In this document: piece by piece, positions 51,960 through 64,000 of the stretch
Numbering within the stretch: the stretch's first letter is position 1
Layout: each line of letters starts with the position of its first letter
Assembly: GCF_027580225.2 (NCBI RefSeq)
Contig: NC_073356.2
Span: 8,587,001 to 8,651,000 of the forward strand
Direction: 5' to 3'
DNA from: Misgurnus anguillicaudatus
Taxonomy: Eukaryota > Chordata > Actinopteri > Cypriniformes > Cobitidae
DNA length: 64,000 bases
Notes under the pieces: generated by a model
Told to the model about the DNA's origin: nothing
Seen by the model: the letters and a program-made list of their open reading frames with translations, nothing else
The model's database searches: none
Translations under genes and position numbers: made by a program

Positions 51960-53270
51960 AGGAATATCTATATACCCTGTACAGTATATGTTTAAAAATA
52001 AATATGAGAAAAACAAAGTCATTAAGCAATATAATGCCAGCATAATCATGTATCATCAATGTATTCATACAAATTGCACTGTTTGTTTAAAGTTGTATAA
52101 ACTGTAGTATTTGGTGGGTTTGGGGTGGGATCAGATGGGTGGAGGAGGATGAGAGGGCAGCAGCACTGAACACAGGAACTAAACTGTTCTGTTTTGTCTA
52201 GAAAGCTTTTGTTAACTCTGAGGGTGGAGGTGTCCAGGGCTTCCCGTCATGGTCTTGGAGGTCTGTGTTGTGATAAGAAGCTGACTTTTACTCAAACAGA
52301 CAAGCAAAGAAACTGTGTGGAAGAGTTTAGTGCGGAGTGCGTCATCAATCAAACATTTGCATCTGCATTTTGGCTCCAAAATCAGTACAGTCAAGCTGGG
52401 TTTGGTCAGTGATCACCCAGCTAGAAACCATTTAACACACAGGCTACCATACATTCAGCTTGGCTTCTGTAGGGTTACGGGAGGCTGAAAATCTCAGCAT
52501 CTTGGGCCATAGGCAGATTGTACTTTGGATAGATGAGCAGGCCCACAAGCTAGCATCTTAAGCTAAACTTTTTACTATGGATGTGTCCTATCATCCGATC
52601 TATCAATCATTCAGACATTATAAAAACATATCAGCCTTTAATTCTGACATAAAGCCACTCTTGTCTAAAAGTGTCTCATGTGCTCTCCCAGTTTTTCTGC
52701 CATCAGCACTCGTCTGCCAGTTGTTTTCAAAAAGGCTTGATCTCCCTGAAGCAGATCTGATCTGCCTGACAAAAATCGCGTCTAGAAATTATTTAACACA
52801 TTCACTTTGCCTAGGAAAGAAACACAAGGCTTGCTACTGGATTAGTCAGAAATGCCTTGGAGTTACGCAACTGTTGGCACCATGCAGCAGACCACTGTGA
52901 AAATAAACGCTGTGGAGATAACCTGTGTGTCAGACAGCTTTACAGCTGCTGTAAACAAACTATTGAAAGCATTTCAGTGCTTGTTTCAACCTTGAGTCGT
53001 GGTAAACGGAGCGATGAGTGATTGACAGTTGTCAGAAACAGGAACGTGTTGAGAACGGCGTGTGGCAGATGTTTACTTGAGGGAACCAACAAGATTATAG
53101 TCTCAGCAGGTGAAAGTCTCAGAGCGTCGGCTCATTATTCACCCTGATTGACACGAGGAAACGATGCATTGTGAAAACGCAGACCTCAGTAAAACCTGCA
53201 AAATAATCACTGTTTTGTACCACACTCCAAGGTGTACTTTTTGAAAGGGTAAAAAAAGTGAACACATATT
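51960..53270. other. Intergenic, no gene seen
   Basis: Contains a 107-codon open frame at 52577-52900 with no domain, no splice context and ordinary composition. I see no bounded element. Confidence 0.4.
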
Positions 53271-53276
53271 GGAATT

Positions 53277-53370
53277 GTGACCTGTAGTGAACACACACAT
53301 GCATGCACGCAAACCAGCAACCATCTGCTTACAAACCTGACTCTTTAACCACTAGGCTACCACTGCCCAA
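53277..53370 (-). repeat. tRNA-derived SINE fragment
   Basis: On the minus strand, GGGCAGTGGTAGCCTAGTGG then TTAAAGAGTC is a typical SINE 5' start with an A-box. 'GGTTGCTGGTTTG' is a decayed B-box. It is truncated beyond that. Confidence 0.65.
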
Positions 53371-53511
53371 TAGAGAAAAAGTGACAGCTATAGATCCTTT
53401 TTTGTCCATTTTTTGGAGGGTGTGGGTCCAAAATGTTCAGTTTCAAAAAAGTCAAAAACTTTAGACATTAATGATATTCAAGGCAGAGTGCACGATTTCT
53501 GAAAAAATGCT

Positions 53512-53725
53512 TTGGGGAAAGGGCCGACTACCAAAACACACTTGTAGCCAATCAGCAGTAAGGGGCGTGTCTACTAACCAACATCGTTGCCTGGGTTGTG
53601 TATGTGTGGGGCGGGTCTATCAAAAGAAGGTCCAGATTCTATTGGGGGATTGGCGTTTTAGTATAGGTGATTTCAAATATCAACTTTGGCTTTCAGAGAT
53701 TATGGACCCTGTCCTTAAATGGAGA
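53512..53725 (+). repeat. Dispersed repeat, paired with 2594-2800
   Basis: Same orientation and order of words as the copy near 2.6 kb ('gtagccaatcagcagtaa', 'ggtccagattctattggggg'). Confidence 0.7.
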
Positions 53726-53826
53726 ACTTTTGCTTAAAGCAGGGGGTGGGGGATCCTGGGAAGATTTTTTTTATGTAACTTTGATTGACATCCATACTTT
53801 GATGACATCATATAGTGCAGACCTTA

Positions 53827-54008
53827 CACTGAAAAAAAGATTAATTAGATTTATTAAATTTACAATTTATTAAGCTATATTTAAAAAATAATAATAAAAA
53901 TAAATAAATAAAATAAAAAATTTTTGTTTAAATGTAACTTAAATAAATTTATTGCAACCATTTATCTTAAAAAAATTGAGTAAATCGAATGAATGATTTT
54001 TTTCAGTG
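53827..54008. mobile_element. Palindromic MITE, relative of 30762-30967
   Basis: CACTGAAAAAAAGATTAA and GAATGATTTTTTTCAGTG ends surround an AT-rich centre with simple A/T repeats (53880-53930). TA is present only on the left. Confidence 0.6.
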
Positions 54009-54277
54009 GGGGACCCTTGACCCAAGTCCACGAGGGTGCACCGGAATCATATTTTGGAACAGACTCGAGCGTCACGCCTGAAATAGTAAGAGAAGTTGCC
54101 CATCAGTGTGAACTCCTTCCATCCGTCGTCTGATTTCTCTTTTGCAAGGACTTTTAGGTTGGTAGAGTATGTGAAGGTTTCGCTGAAGACCGCATCAAGG
54201 GTGCAAAGGAGGCGCTGATGCCGCACTTGGGAGTGTAAAAATGACAGATGGGACACCCTACAGACTCGTAGACTAAG

Positions 54278-54936
54278 AAGCTGTTTACACTTGGCATTAA
54301 CATGCGTTTTCATCGATCGGATCACAAGTGGACGACGTTAATGCCAGGTGTAAACAGTGTTCAAAACGTTCGACCACTTTCAAAGGTAGTCGAAACCCCT
54401 TTCGATCGGACTGCTTTTGTAGTGTAAACGCACATGTGGTTGAATGTGTTTGAACAGCCACACGCGACCGCCTCCTCTCCGCCCATTTATCTAATCTGAG
54501 GTACTAAACACAATGTTTTACGTCTTTTCTGACGTCTGGCGAGAATATACGCTAAACAGAGCTATTTTTAGCCTTTCATTGATAAAACTAAAGCGTTTTG
54601 AAAGTGTGTGATAGTTGCGCGATCCTATTTCATCAATTGCGCTGAAAATTCATAGAAAGCTTTAACATGCATGTACAAAACACTGTGCTGCGACTCCAAC
54701 ATAATATTAGTTCGCGTTCATATAAACTCATAATTACTCCCGCTCGCGTATGAATGACAGCAGAGAGACTCGCCCACCGTCTCACAGACCACCCCCTCAT
54801 AGTATTCAGGACAGAAGCGGTCGAAAGAGGACAAAAGAGACTGATTTAAATACCAGGTGTAAACGTGATGTGTCTCTCTTGTCCACTTGTGATCCGATCG
54901 ATGAAAACACATCTTAATACCAAGTGTAAACAGCCC
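54278..54936. mobile_element. Inverted-repeat element, GCTGTTTACACTTGG ends
   Basis: Arms 'ttttcatcgatcggatcaca' (54308) and 'tgtgatccgatcgatgaaaa' (54888) are near-perfect complements. CTAAG stands on both sides (54273-54277 and 54937-54941) as a possible 5-bp duplication. No ORF. Confidence 0.65.
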
Positions 54937-55315
54937 CTAAGTGAGCACGCGCAATTTAAGGCCACTAGACCGAAAGTCCACATGAAGTGCGCTATTTGGG
55001 ACAGGGCCTAAGCTTCTGGTAAAATCCAACACATATACAGCAGATAGTAGCGTAGCGTGCAATATCTGGTGAGAACAAACTCCGGAGAACGGTGCGGTGT
55101 GAGTTGTTTTAGCTACAGATAGGGATAACTGAATATCATCAATATCAAATCTTATATCAAAATCCTCCCCCATTTTCTTTAAACATCCTAATTTTAACTT
55201 TTGACTGGCGTTGTTGTGCCTCTGCCCTCCATGCTGTCATACGTCACTACATCACAACGTAACGTTATATGGCAATGAATGCTCACTAAGCTAAAACTCT
55301 GTCCTGAAGGCAGAG

Positions 55316-55625
55316 GAGTTCAAGATGGCAGCATTACCGGAAGCTAGTTATTATAGTTTATAAAGTTTAAAATATGGATATTTTTCTTACAAAATCACAT
55401 TGATTATGCTTAGAAGTCCTTTATGGAGCTGTGTGGATTACTACTGTAAAGAATGGATGCACTTTTTTGGGCTCTAAACTCAGAAGTTGTTCCCTTATCC
55501 TCTATAAGTACCTTAATAAAACTTGAAAGAGCAAGCACATTTTTTAATATAACTTCAATTGTGTTTGTCTGAAAGATGCTGGTCATATGTATCTCGGATG
55601 GCTTAAGGGTGAGTAAATCATGGGG
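55316..55625 (+). mobile_element. Decayed half of the 32668-33497 foldback family
   Basis: 'caagatggcagcattaccgg' and 'gggtgagtaaatcatgggg' follow the right arm of the 33-kb element in order, with many changes. The left arm is missing or too diverged. Confidence 0.65.
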
Positions 55626-55647
55626 TCATTTTTATTATACGCTAGAG

Positions 55648-55915
55648 CAGTGGTTTTCAAACTGGCCGCGAGATGGTGCCAGGGGGGCCCCAGTTTTATG
55701 AAATACATTAATTTATCGTGAATTCTGTGTAATTAAAAAAATAAATAAATAAGGCTACTAACCAAAAGCACTATTTTTTGTATAATTTAATGTTTTTCTA
55801 TTAAAATGTTGAGTTTTAGAACAGTTTTTTGTCACAAATTTTCTTTGGGGGGCCGCGAAGGAATGCACTGTACACAAGGGGGGACGCAGGCTGAAAAAGT
55901 TTGGGAACCACTATT
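55648..55915 (-). mobile_element. hAT MITE, inverted relative of 3117-3383
   Basis: CAGTGGTTTTCAAACTGG start. 'gcgagatggtgccagg' and 'ggccgcgaaggaatgcactg' match the reverse complement of the 3.1-kb copy. The right end and target duplication are eroded. Confidence 0.75.
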
Positions 55916-56174
55916 GCTTTATGTCTCCTGTGAGAAAGACCAAGAAACCACACAGTATCTCCATTAGAGTTTCAAAAGAGATCTCAATAATGTCACAAAC
56001 TGAGCTCAGATTTTCTAAATTTGCTATCAAAAGTCAATTTTATAGAAAATTTCATTACATTTATATTACAGCTCCATAATTGTAATGCATATTAACAGTT
56101 GCCTCGTTGGTTTCTATTTTTATTTTTCCAAAGCAATTTTAGGAGAAACATCTGAGACTAAAGCCCACAGTATA

Positions 56175-56440
56175 GTTTTTTCAGTGTTATGCAAATGTAC
56201 GCGCACAGTCGAACGCACAGTATAGTTTATTTGACTTGTATGTGTACACAGATGTTTGACACGTGCACATTGCAACAAAATGCAATGCTTCTTCTGGGCT
56301 ACATACTACATTCTCCTGTAGACTCATACCCGACATACACATACAAAGTCCGAACGATTAGAAAAATCCAGTGGCGCGTGTACTATTAAAATGATGAAAG
56401 TTACATCACGCACACGGTACGCAGACCCTCACGCATGCTT
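56175..56440 (-). repeat. Dispersed repeat, inverted partner of 30201-30515
   Basis: 'gaccctcacgcatgctt' and 'gtgcacattgcaacaaaatg' match the reverse complement of the 30.2-kb block. Confidence 0.6.
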
Positions 56441-59034
56441 AAAAATGGAACAATACTTCTAGCTTAAAATAGTCCTTAAATAAAACAGAACTGAAAACTC
56501 CCAAACTCCAGAGCTATGAAAGAGCAACATCTAATACAATTATCTCTGGTTCAGCTTAAAAACGGCGTAACCACCCAATAAAAAATTTGGAAGATGCACA
56601 AAACACATTCAAAAGACTGGAAATCTCCTCAGTTTGCCTGATCTCAAACTGCAGATCTTGTGTGAATTAGATAAGATCTGAAGATTCAACTCAAAACCTC
56701 ACATAGGTGGCATTTAAGACAGATGTAGATGTCAACGCAGAGCCTAATGGTATTGAGTCACTTACTTCAGACTAAACAAAGATGCTTAACTGATTCAACA
56801 GATGGAAAATGAGATTAGACTTCGGAGGCGTCTCTACAACTTTTTAAATGTCAGCAGACAATACTAAAGATGTGGCTGAATTTCAACAGCTGTGTTTTGT
56901 TCGGTTTTGTTGCACTGTAAGCTCCATTGGCATAAATGAAACATTAACAATTAACATTTAATATAATTTTTTCTCTCATGAGACACATCTGAGGACAAGG
57001 TTGATGGTCAGCCAAGCTTTAATACCATGTTTATTTTTTGTCAGGTTACATAAAGCATTTCCTCTTTGTGGTTACATTGACCTGTTTATGCAGATGAAAG
57101 CTTGGCTTGACAAAGAGCCACCTGTGCTGCTGTATGATTTGCTCTTTTACCATAATACAGTACACTACTAGTTATCCCATATCCCACCATTCCCACTTCA
57201 GGATGAAACTGTCTCTAAACGTTCAGGCACAGTGACAAAGACTTTACATTTAGTACAACATAAAACTGAGATAAATCTGGTCATGTTTATAAAGCATTGA
57301 TGAACTACATTGATAAATATATATATATTTATGCTATTTATTAATGAATCTGTTTGCACTCATAACTAATATATGAATGGCTCTTTTCGCATTCCCAATC
57401 CAATGTGTTAATATATTCAGTGTTTGATATCTAAAAATAGCATGCATGCATCCATGAGTTGAATGGGTAACAGCTTATGCAAAGTATATTAGACTTTGGC
57501 TCACTGTTTGATGATCACAACCAAGCTATTTTGAGATGTGTAAGGTCTGCCACCACGTCATCAAATGTCTGAAGTTAAAAGTCAGGGTGATTTTTCCTTG
57601 ATCTACATCACTAGCTCATATTATATACCTCTGTTCACCCTTTTTTCCTGTGCTATCCGTGCATCTCATCTCTCTGTGCTTTCCTGCGGTCTCATTTCCA
57701 TCCTCATACCTTTTCCTTGTTTCCTCTGCCGTCATGTACAGTCCTCACTCAACTTTTTCCGAAACCACGCCTCATATTTCCAGTGCTTTCCATGTTTAGT
57801 TTCCTGAACACTTTCTTTCACTATTCACAGTTTTTAGTCTTTCATTGATTTTTTTCCACACATACAAGTTTCATAATGGTTTTTATATTGAACTAATGTA
57901 TATCACCTAACCCTGCCCATAATGAAAACCCTGAAAGAATCTTTACTGCATTTTTATTTCAACATAATTTTGGATGTTTATTCATTTATTTTAGTTATAA
58001 GAAGCATCTGCCAAAGCATAAATGTTAAATGCAAATGTATGTTAAAATGTATAGAAAGGATCCCTGCCTCTCCCTTCTTCTCACAACAATTGCTCACCTA
58101 AGCTCCATGTTGAAAGATGAATCTTAAATTGTTTTTTCACCTCTCTAAGTCTTGTTGATATGAGGTTAATTGGTCTTAGGCTATAGGAACAATAGCAGGA
58201 CAAAGCTTTACTTCCCCCTGTTTAAAGCACACAGCAGGGGGAGGATGTTACTGTGGGTGCCAAAGCTAATGGTTAATGGTTTCATTTGTAACAGTGACCA
58301 GAAGAGATGTTGCTCAACCCGGTGGAGCATTTATTAGCAATGGATATAGATCCCTTTATACATGAAGTGATTTTTACTACTGTAAATGTATGCAGGTCTG
58401 AGCAAAGTACAGTATTAACAGCAGGTGGAAGAAAGGGGAGCATGACTGACGATTGGTTTGTGAAGCTTATTAAACACACATAAAGCTTAGTCTGGTTAAA
58501 CTGATGCCTTCTGAAAGACTCCCAGTCTTACACTTGTTTTTCCTCTGGCTGTAATAAGTGAACTATTGAACTTTATCTTTTACGCTCAGTTTGTACCAGA
58601 TGAGATCGCTGGAGACGTCTCAGACCACAAACAGTTGTGGTTGCGTAACCAAACATCTGTGATTCCAGCAAAAACTTGGATGATGCAGTCGGGAGAAAAG
58701 AGTAAAAAATCAGCATCTGGATGGAGGAATGGAGCTTGAGATCTGTTCTGTTCTCACTTATACGTCATTATTTCCCAGCATTCATTTTATATCAACATTT
58801 CCCAGCATTGTTTTTGTACATCAATAATTCCTATTTCTTACTGTGCTAGCTCAAAGCCAACTAGAGTTGTTTAAATTTTTTTGTAATGTTTCTCTGTTAG
58901 CTTTTATGTTTTTTATTTGTTGCTTTTATTTTATTATCTTTCTACTGTTATTCATGTATTTGGCAGATCTTTTGGCACTCTATTTATTGTGCTGTTATCT
59001 GAAATTATTCTTGTTAGCACCGGTAAAACTCTAT
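56441..59034. other. Intergenic, no gene seen
   Basis: AT-rich DNA. A SINE tail fragment ('agcatctgccaaagcataaa') lies near 58001. Open frames are up to 80 codons, without domains. Confidence 0.4.
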
Positions 59035-59848
59035 GGGCTCTATCATACACCCGGCGCAATACGCGATGCAAATGTCTTTTGCTAGTTTCAACCCTGCGCG
59101 ATTATAATTTTAACGTTTAGGTGTTTAAATAGCAAATGCATTTGCGCCCCCTTTAGCGTTCTGGTCTGAAAATGAGGTGTGTTCAGGCGCATTGTTGGCG
59201 CGTTGCTATTTTGAGGCAACTAAACTAGACTACGCCATTGACCAAATAAAGCCTGGAATAAAGTCTAATATCAGTGGCGCAATATGTTTTTTTGTTATTT
59301 AATGAGCGCGTCAGAAATATGCGCCTATAAACAGGATGACAACGGGGGTTTGCTTATCACATACATGAATGCGCAGCAGCACAAAACGCTTTAAAATATA
59401 AAAGATTAAAGGATTGAATGTAAAATATTATTATTGAGTCTCTTGGACATAAATAAGGACTAATTATGAGACGTTAGAAGGCGCAAAGAGAATTAAACAA
59501 ATGCATCTGTTTTTAAATGTTTTTAAATGCTACCCTACAGATTTATTGTATATGATGACTCTGCACCTGTGGATATGGTGAGATTAGAAAATTTTTAAGT
59601 AATGCGTTTTAAAAATCCCATGGCGCTGTCCGAGTGCTGAAACACTTCGGCTCTCCGCGCGTTTGTAAATCCTTTATCTCCTGTTTGTATTTTTAGAGTA
59701 CAAACCTTTTCTTGCATATTTGCAAATTATTTTATTAGATTACAATGATTAAATTTTTTTTCCCGTCGTTAAATTAGCAAAAATGGCATTGGACACGCTG
59801 TGTGCCGTGCGCTTTAGACAATGCACTTAGATCGTTAAAATAGGGCCC
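59035..59848 (+). mobile_element. Harbinger-like element, copy 3
   Basis: GGGCTCTATCATACACCCGG at the left and ATCGTTAAAATAGGGCCC at the right, flanked by TAT at 59032-59034 and 59849-59851. Closely related to 37796-38833 ('ggattgaatgtaaaa', 'attattgagtctcttggaca'). Non-coding. Confidence 0.8.
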
Positions 59849-60135
59849 TATATGTGCATTTGCTTGATTATCTGTGTTTTTCTGTTATACATTTTACGGT
59901 ATATAAAAGTAATTTGCTTGAGTTACGGCTATTTTATGGGGCTTCTGGACTTTTTGGGTTCAGGGGTAAATGTGGTAGTTTGGACTCTTTTCTGGCTAAC
60001 ATCTGGGGTTTCTGGATAAATTGTGGGTGAGTTTGGGGGTAAATGTGATACTATAATTTTGGCATGTTTCTGGCTGATATCTGGAGATTCTGGCTTTGAA
60101 GCAGGACAGCTATGGCAGACTGATGTCACGAAAAG

Positions 60136-60662
60136 TCGTAGTCACAAAAAATTGTATTCATTTATTTGTTTCCATGGCATGAAATTCAGCTTTTTTGTGC
60201 CTTGAGCACAAATATGTTTTTCTATAAGTAGTTTTTCCTGTGCGTTGCACAACTGTCATTTTATGTATTGTTTTCTAATTGTTCCCCCTATTTTCTTACC
60301 ATTGTCACTTGGGGTTAGAATCACTTTCTGTTACATTTTTAGACATCCTAACCCAAACCCCAACTCTAACCCCAACTCCATGCGAAAATGGTTTTAAAAG
60401 TGGAAGAAAAACATGTAGAAACTAATACATAAAAGTACATCCTAACCCAAACCCCAAATCTAACTGCAACCCCAAGCGACAATGATTTAAAAATAGGGAA
60501 AAAACATTACACAAAAAAAGTCATGCTGCGGACACGAAAAACTATTTATAGAAATTTGTGTGAGTGACATGAAAAAAGACATTGGTGCTCAAAGCATGAA
60601 AAAAAGCTGAATTCCGTGCCATGGACACAAATAAATAAATAAAATTTTTCGTGACTATAACA
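60136..60662. mobile_element. Palindromic element with 'ctaaccc' rich centre
   Basis: Arms 'cgtagtcacaaaaaattgta' (60137) and 'ttttcgtgactat' (60646), plus 'ttccatggcatgaaattcag' and its complement, enclose two blocks of 'atcctaacccaaaccccaa'. A second copy begins near 63003 and is split by a later hAT-like insertion. Confidence 0.7.
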
Positions 60663-61965
60663 TGACTTTCCATGAGATCGTGTTGGCTATGGGTGATTTC
60701 TGAAAGGGTTGCGGCTGAGTTATGGTCTGCTTTCGGCTACAATCTGGATTTCTTTAGCCAAGTAGCTTTATGGCGTAAGCGGTGGTGGTATGTGTGCCAA
60801 AAGAACAGCCTGAACTCAACCATTTCTGGCCCAGAACAATTTTGCTATCTGAAAATGCTCACATGGCAATTTATGGTTAAAACAAAGAGCCTGGCCACAG
60901 AACTGAGAGCTCATAACTGAGTATTGCTGCCTGCCGGAGCAGGTGTTCAGCTCAAAAGGGTTTTCAATAAAAGGGTCGAGAGATGAACCCATGTGACCAA
61001 CAATATCACCTGAATCAGTTGTTGTTTCTTGTTGTGTTCTGGTTGCGCAACAAATCCTCTGTTTTTAGTTTTACAAATGTACATGACTTATGTTGAAAGT
61101 AATGTTTACCCTTTAGTTTACTAAAAGCGGTATCATCAGCAGCATATTATTGAAATAATATATCCTGAAACGTTTTAAAATGTCCATTTACAACCCTAGG
61201 ATTCGCCTTTGCAAGAATGAAATTGTCTATTATTACCTTATTTGAAAGGGTCATGAATATTAATGTTGAGCTCTGCTCTGATTGGCTGTTTCTGAGAGCA
61301 GCTCATTTCAGTAGCTCTGTGTGTGTGTAAACAGACCTTATGTTTGATCCTGTATCAGACGAATATACATATTCTGAGGAACAACTAATTGTTTGGATGG
61401 ACGTTTCTGATTGGTAAGTTTGTGTTTTTTTTTCAGTATGACCTGCAAAACTTAACTGTAATGGCAACAGTAGAACTTCATCCTAAACATTAGCATATAG
61501 CATTAACTAGCATATAGCATTAACTAGCATGTAGCGCTAACTCAGCAGCCACAACTTTGTTTTTAGCGTTGTAACAACATTGTACCTAATTTAATTTAAC
61601 ATTGGGGCATACATCATGACTGCAACGTCACATATGTTTTTATGGAGAGATTGGCTTGTTTTCCATCAGTATTTTGTATGCACGAGGTTTACATAAAAAT
61701 GAGGAAACAATCATGTTTAAGGCTCACAATATGTCATATTATTCATCTATGCCTAGGTAAATACAGTTTTACATTCTACGGCACCTTTAATTTAAAGCAA
61801 CTGTATACTACATTTATTATTGCATGACTGTTCCAGTTGTGTTAAAGTAACGTAATTGTTATGCTCCATCTGAAAAGTTCCTGGAACCTGCTGTACTTTT
61901 GGATACATGAGTGTGAACATGTGACCACTGTTCTGCCAACCCTGATCTGTAAACACAGCAACTTA

Positions 61966-62135
61966 AAGGGACAGTTCAACCAAAAATGACAATTCGGTCA
62001 TTATTTACTCAACCTCAAGTTGTTCCAAACCTGTATGCATTACTTTGTTCTGCCGAGCACAAATGAAAAATGTTTGTGAGCAAACAGATCAGGGGCACCA
62101 TTCACTTCCATAGTATTTTTTTTCCTGCTATTAAA
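61966..62135 (+). mobile_element. Truncated TTAA-type repeat
   Basis: TTAAAGGGACAGTTCAACC followed by 'aaaaatgacaattcggtcat' looks like the left part of the TTAA foldback group common in cyprinids. The right half is absent. Confidence 0.5.
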
Positions 62136-63002
62136 GTCAATGATGCCCCACATCTGCGTTGTTACAAATATTCTTCAAAACATCTCTCTATTTGATAAGC
62201 AAAGCAATGAAATGTACACAGGGTTGGAACAACTCGAGGGAGGTAAATATGCGTTTGACTTTAACATGAGTTGCTCAATTCAGAATATAAAAACTGAACT
62301 GAGTTTTAAGTGTCGCTCGACCTGATTTTGCCAAGTGAGAGAACATGTTATGTTGACCCAAGGACAAAATTTTTGTAAATAAAACCAAAACCCACCCCAA
62401 ACCCTAAACATAACTAAACAAGGGAAATGTTGGTATAGAAGCAACTAATCCGGGTTGTAAGCTTAAACTTGAAACAAACTGTAAATGTACTTCTAAAATC
62501 TGATTTAATCTGGTTTAGGTCCTGTACACACTGCATATTATTTGGTTGTCACTTCACCTTTTAATGCTAAAATGAATGCTGTTCTGTACACACAAAGTTC
62601 AGTAATTTACAGGACTGACAACCGGATTCTACAATCAAATTAACTCACGCAAATTGCAGGTAGTGACAACCGCATTTACAGAAACTCTGCATAGTGTGTA
62701 CATAACCGAACTGAACAACTACTAGTTAATAAAGTGTTTAAACGTGCATCATGAACATGACAGATCTGTCTTCTGAAAAAAATATATTACTAGAAGGGGA
62801 AAAAGTCTTCTGTATGCGGGGTACAGAAAATGACAGAGGCACGAGCGTTTGCTGACTAGTGTTGCCAGATCTTGCACTAAAAAAACAGCGAACAAGAAAA
62901 ATCCAATAATATACCGAAATAAATCTAAATGCTTTACCTCAAAGATCAAAATATTGGGGCCGACACCTTCACACTAATAACCAACACACTCGCACGCTGT
63001 CG
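62136..63002. other. Intergenic, no gene seen
   Basis: AT-rich DNA with a short 'aaaccaaaacccaccccaaaccc' run near 62383. No gene or bounded element. Confidence 0.4.
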
Positions 63003-64000
63003 TGTTATAGTAACAAAAAATTGTATTACTTTATTCGTGTTTGATGACATGAATTTTCGCCGTTTTTAGTGTCTCTGGAGACCAATGTCTTTTTTGTCCT
63101 TCCCAGCACAAATTTCTATCAATGGCTGTTCGTGTCTGTGGCACAACTTCCTTTTTTTTAATCATCGTTCTTTCCTATTTTTAAATCCATTGCGGGCCCG
63201 AGCCTCTTAAGGGCCCTAAGCAGAATTTGTTTGGGGCCCCCCTCTCACCAATTTTTTTTATTAAAAAATAAAGAAATTACAAACATTTATAAAAAGAACA
63301 AAGTTGCACATTAACTAAGGGCTAAAAGTAGCATAATGTACAAAAATCAAATCAAATGATTCATAAAATTGTCTTTATTGTATGAATTAAATATAATTAT
63401 TATTTATAGAGCTACATAAGTGATTTTCCCTTTGTCTGGGATTGTTTGATTAACATTAATGACACAGACTTAAGTAGGTTAATTGAGGTTACTGTCTCTT
63501 TAAGAGAAGCACAGACCTGGTTTCTGGCTAATCTATAGATAAACTTAAGACATAAACAAATGTTTTTATTGGAAAAAGAATACCGTGGATATCATTTTGT
63601 TTGTATGTGCCCTATCAACAACATAAAGATTTTATGTTTGCTTGCTTTCTAAAACGCACCTCCCCATGTGTGCACTACTGAGTGCACTTAAATGCGCACG
63701 CACGCACACACAGAATGCACACACATGAAATGATAAACGTTCCCTATTTAAATGTGCGTATTAATCCGCAAATCGCATGCGAGCCGAACCGTGGGTCGAT
63801 CACAGATGCCGTGACACAGGTGCGAATTGTCAATGCAGTTAATAAAAAAATAAAACGATTGGGGGCCCCCTGGTGGCCACGGGGCCCCAAGCAGCCGCTT
63901 AGTCCGCTTATGCCTCGGGCCGGCCCTGTTAAATCATTGTCGCTTGGTTAGGGTTAGATTTGGGGTTTGCGTTAGGATGTCATTTTATGCATTGGTTTCT
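63003..64000. mobile_element. Second copy of the 60136-60662 family, split and cut by the window edge
   Basis: 'agtaacaaaaaattgtatta' and 'gacatgaattttcgccgttt' start the arm. The sequence resumes after the insertion as 'attgtcgcttggttagggtt'. The matching uninterrupted site in the 60-kb copy is near 60478-60500. Confidence 0.65.
63188..63928. mobile_element. hAT-like element inserted into the palindromic repeat
   Basis: Left end CATTGCGGGCCCGAGCC and right end GGCCTCGGGCCGGCCCTG complement each other imperfectly. TTAAATC occurs at 63181-63187 and 63929-63935. Comparison with 60.48 kb gives the pre-insertion sequence. The 89-codon frame at 63682 is not a transposase. Confidence 0.7.

Noticed and set aside
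52577..52900. 107-codon open frame
   Set aside because: No recognised domain, no splice signals or CpG promoter, and a length within chance for this composition.
60340..60470. Interstitial telomeric repeat
   Set aside because: The 'taacccaaacccc' words do not form a TTAGGG tandem run. They are part of a palindromic transposon that recurs at 63.9 kb.

Overview
The window is a piece of a teleost nuclear genome, most likely a cyprinid. It has AT-rich intergenic DNA, vertebrate-type split genes with GT/AG introns, and dense DNA-transposon debris of the kinds seen in zebrafish and carps: TTAA-flanked foldbacks, hAT elements with 8-bp duplications, PIF/Harbinger-like elements with 3-bp duplications, TA-flanked MITEs, tRNA-derived SINEs and a DIRS retrotransposon. 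I assigned the organism by recognising families, not by a search.

Only two host genes are supported. The first is a gelsolin-family actin-severing gene of the scinderin/adseverin type on the + strand. I traced its 16 coding exons from 5590 to 24285, and they join in phase into 731 codons. The second is arl4a, an ARF-like small GTPase with a single-exon CDS at 28290-28895, an upstream CpG-rich non-coding exon and a 3' UTR ending near 29811. The order scinderin then ARL4A, on the same strand, matches the human 7p21 neighbourhood (SCIN-ARL4A), so this looks like an old conserved gene pair.

Layout: 1-5.5 kb is repeats only, including two inverted hAT-like copies, one of which carries two later insertions. 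5.6-24.3 kb is the scinderin gene with introns swollen by transposons, including a roughly 170-bp tandem array at 21.1-21.9 kb. 25.1-26.0 kb is another inverted-repeat element. 27.2-29.8 kb is arl4a. From 30 to 64 kb I see no host gene, only mobile-element layers. These include a three-level nest at 31.8-34.3 kb, three related Harbinger-like elements at 37.8, 50.3 and 59.0 kb, and a nearly complete DIRS retrotransposon at 43.0-49.15 kb on the minus strand.

The DIRS element is the most complete mobile unit. It has a Gag-like zinc-finger ORF, a reverse transcriptase/RNase H frame with all catalytic residues, a tyrosine recombinase with its R, HxxR and Y residues, 165-bp inverted terminal repeats differing at one base, and an internal copy of its end. 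The oddest point in a host gene is intron 5 of the scinderin gene. No AG acceptor there keeps the frame without losing at least 15 codons. The frame-preserving junction follows a TG inside a 13-nt direct repeat that spans both splice sites, 63 bp downstream of a transposon insertion.
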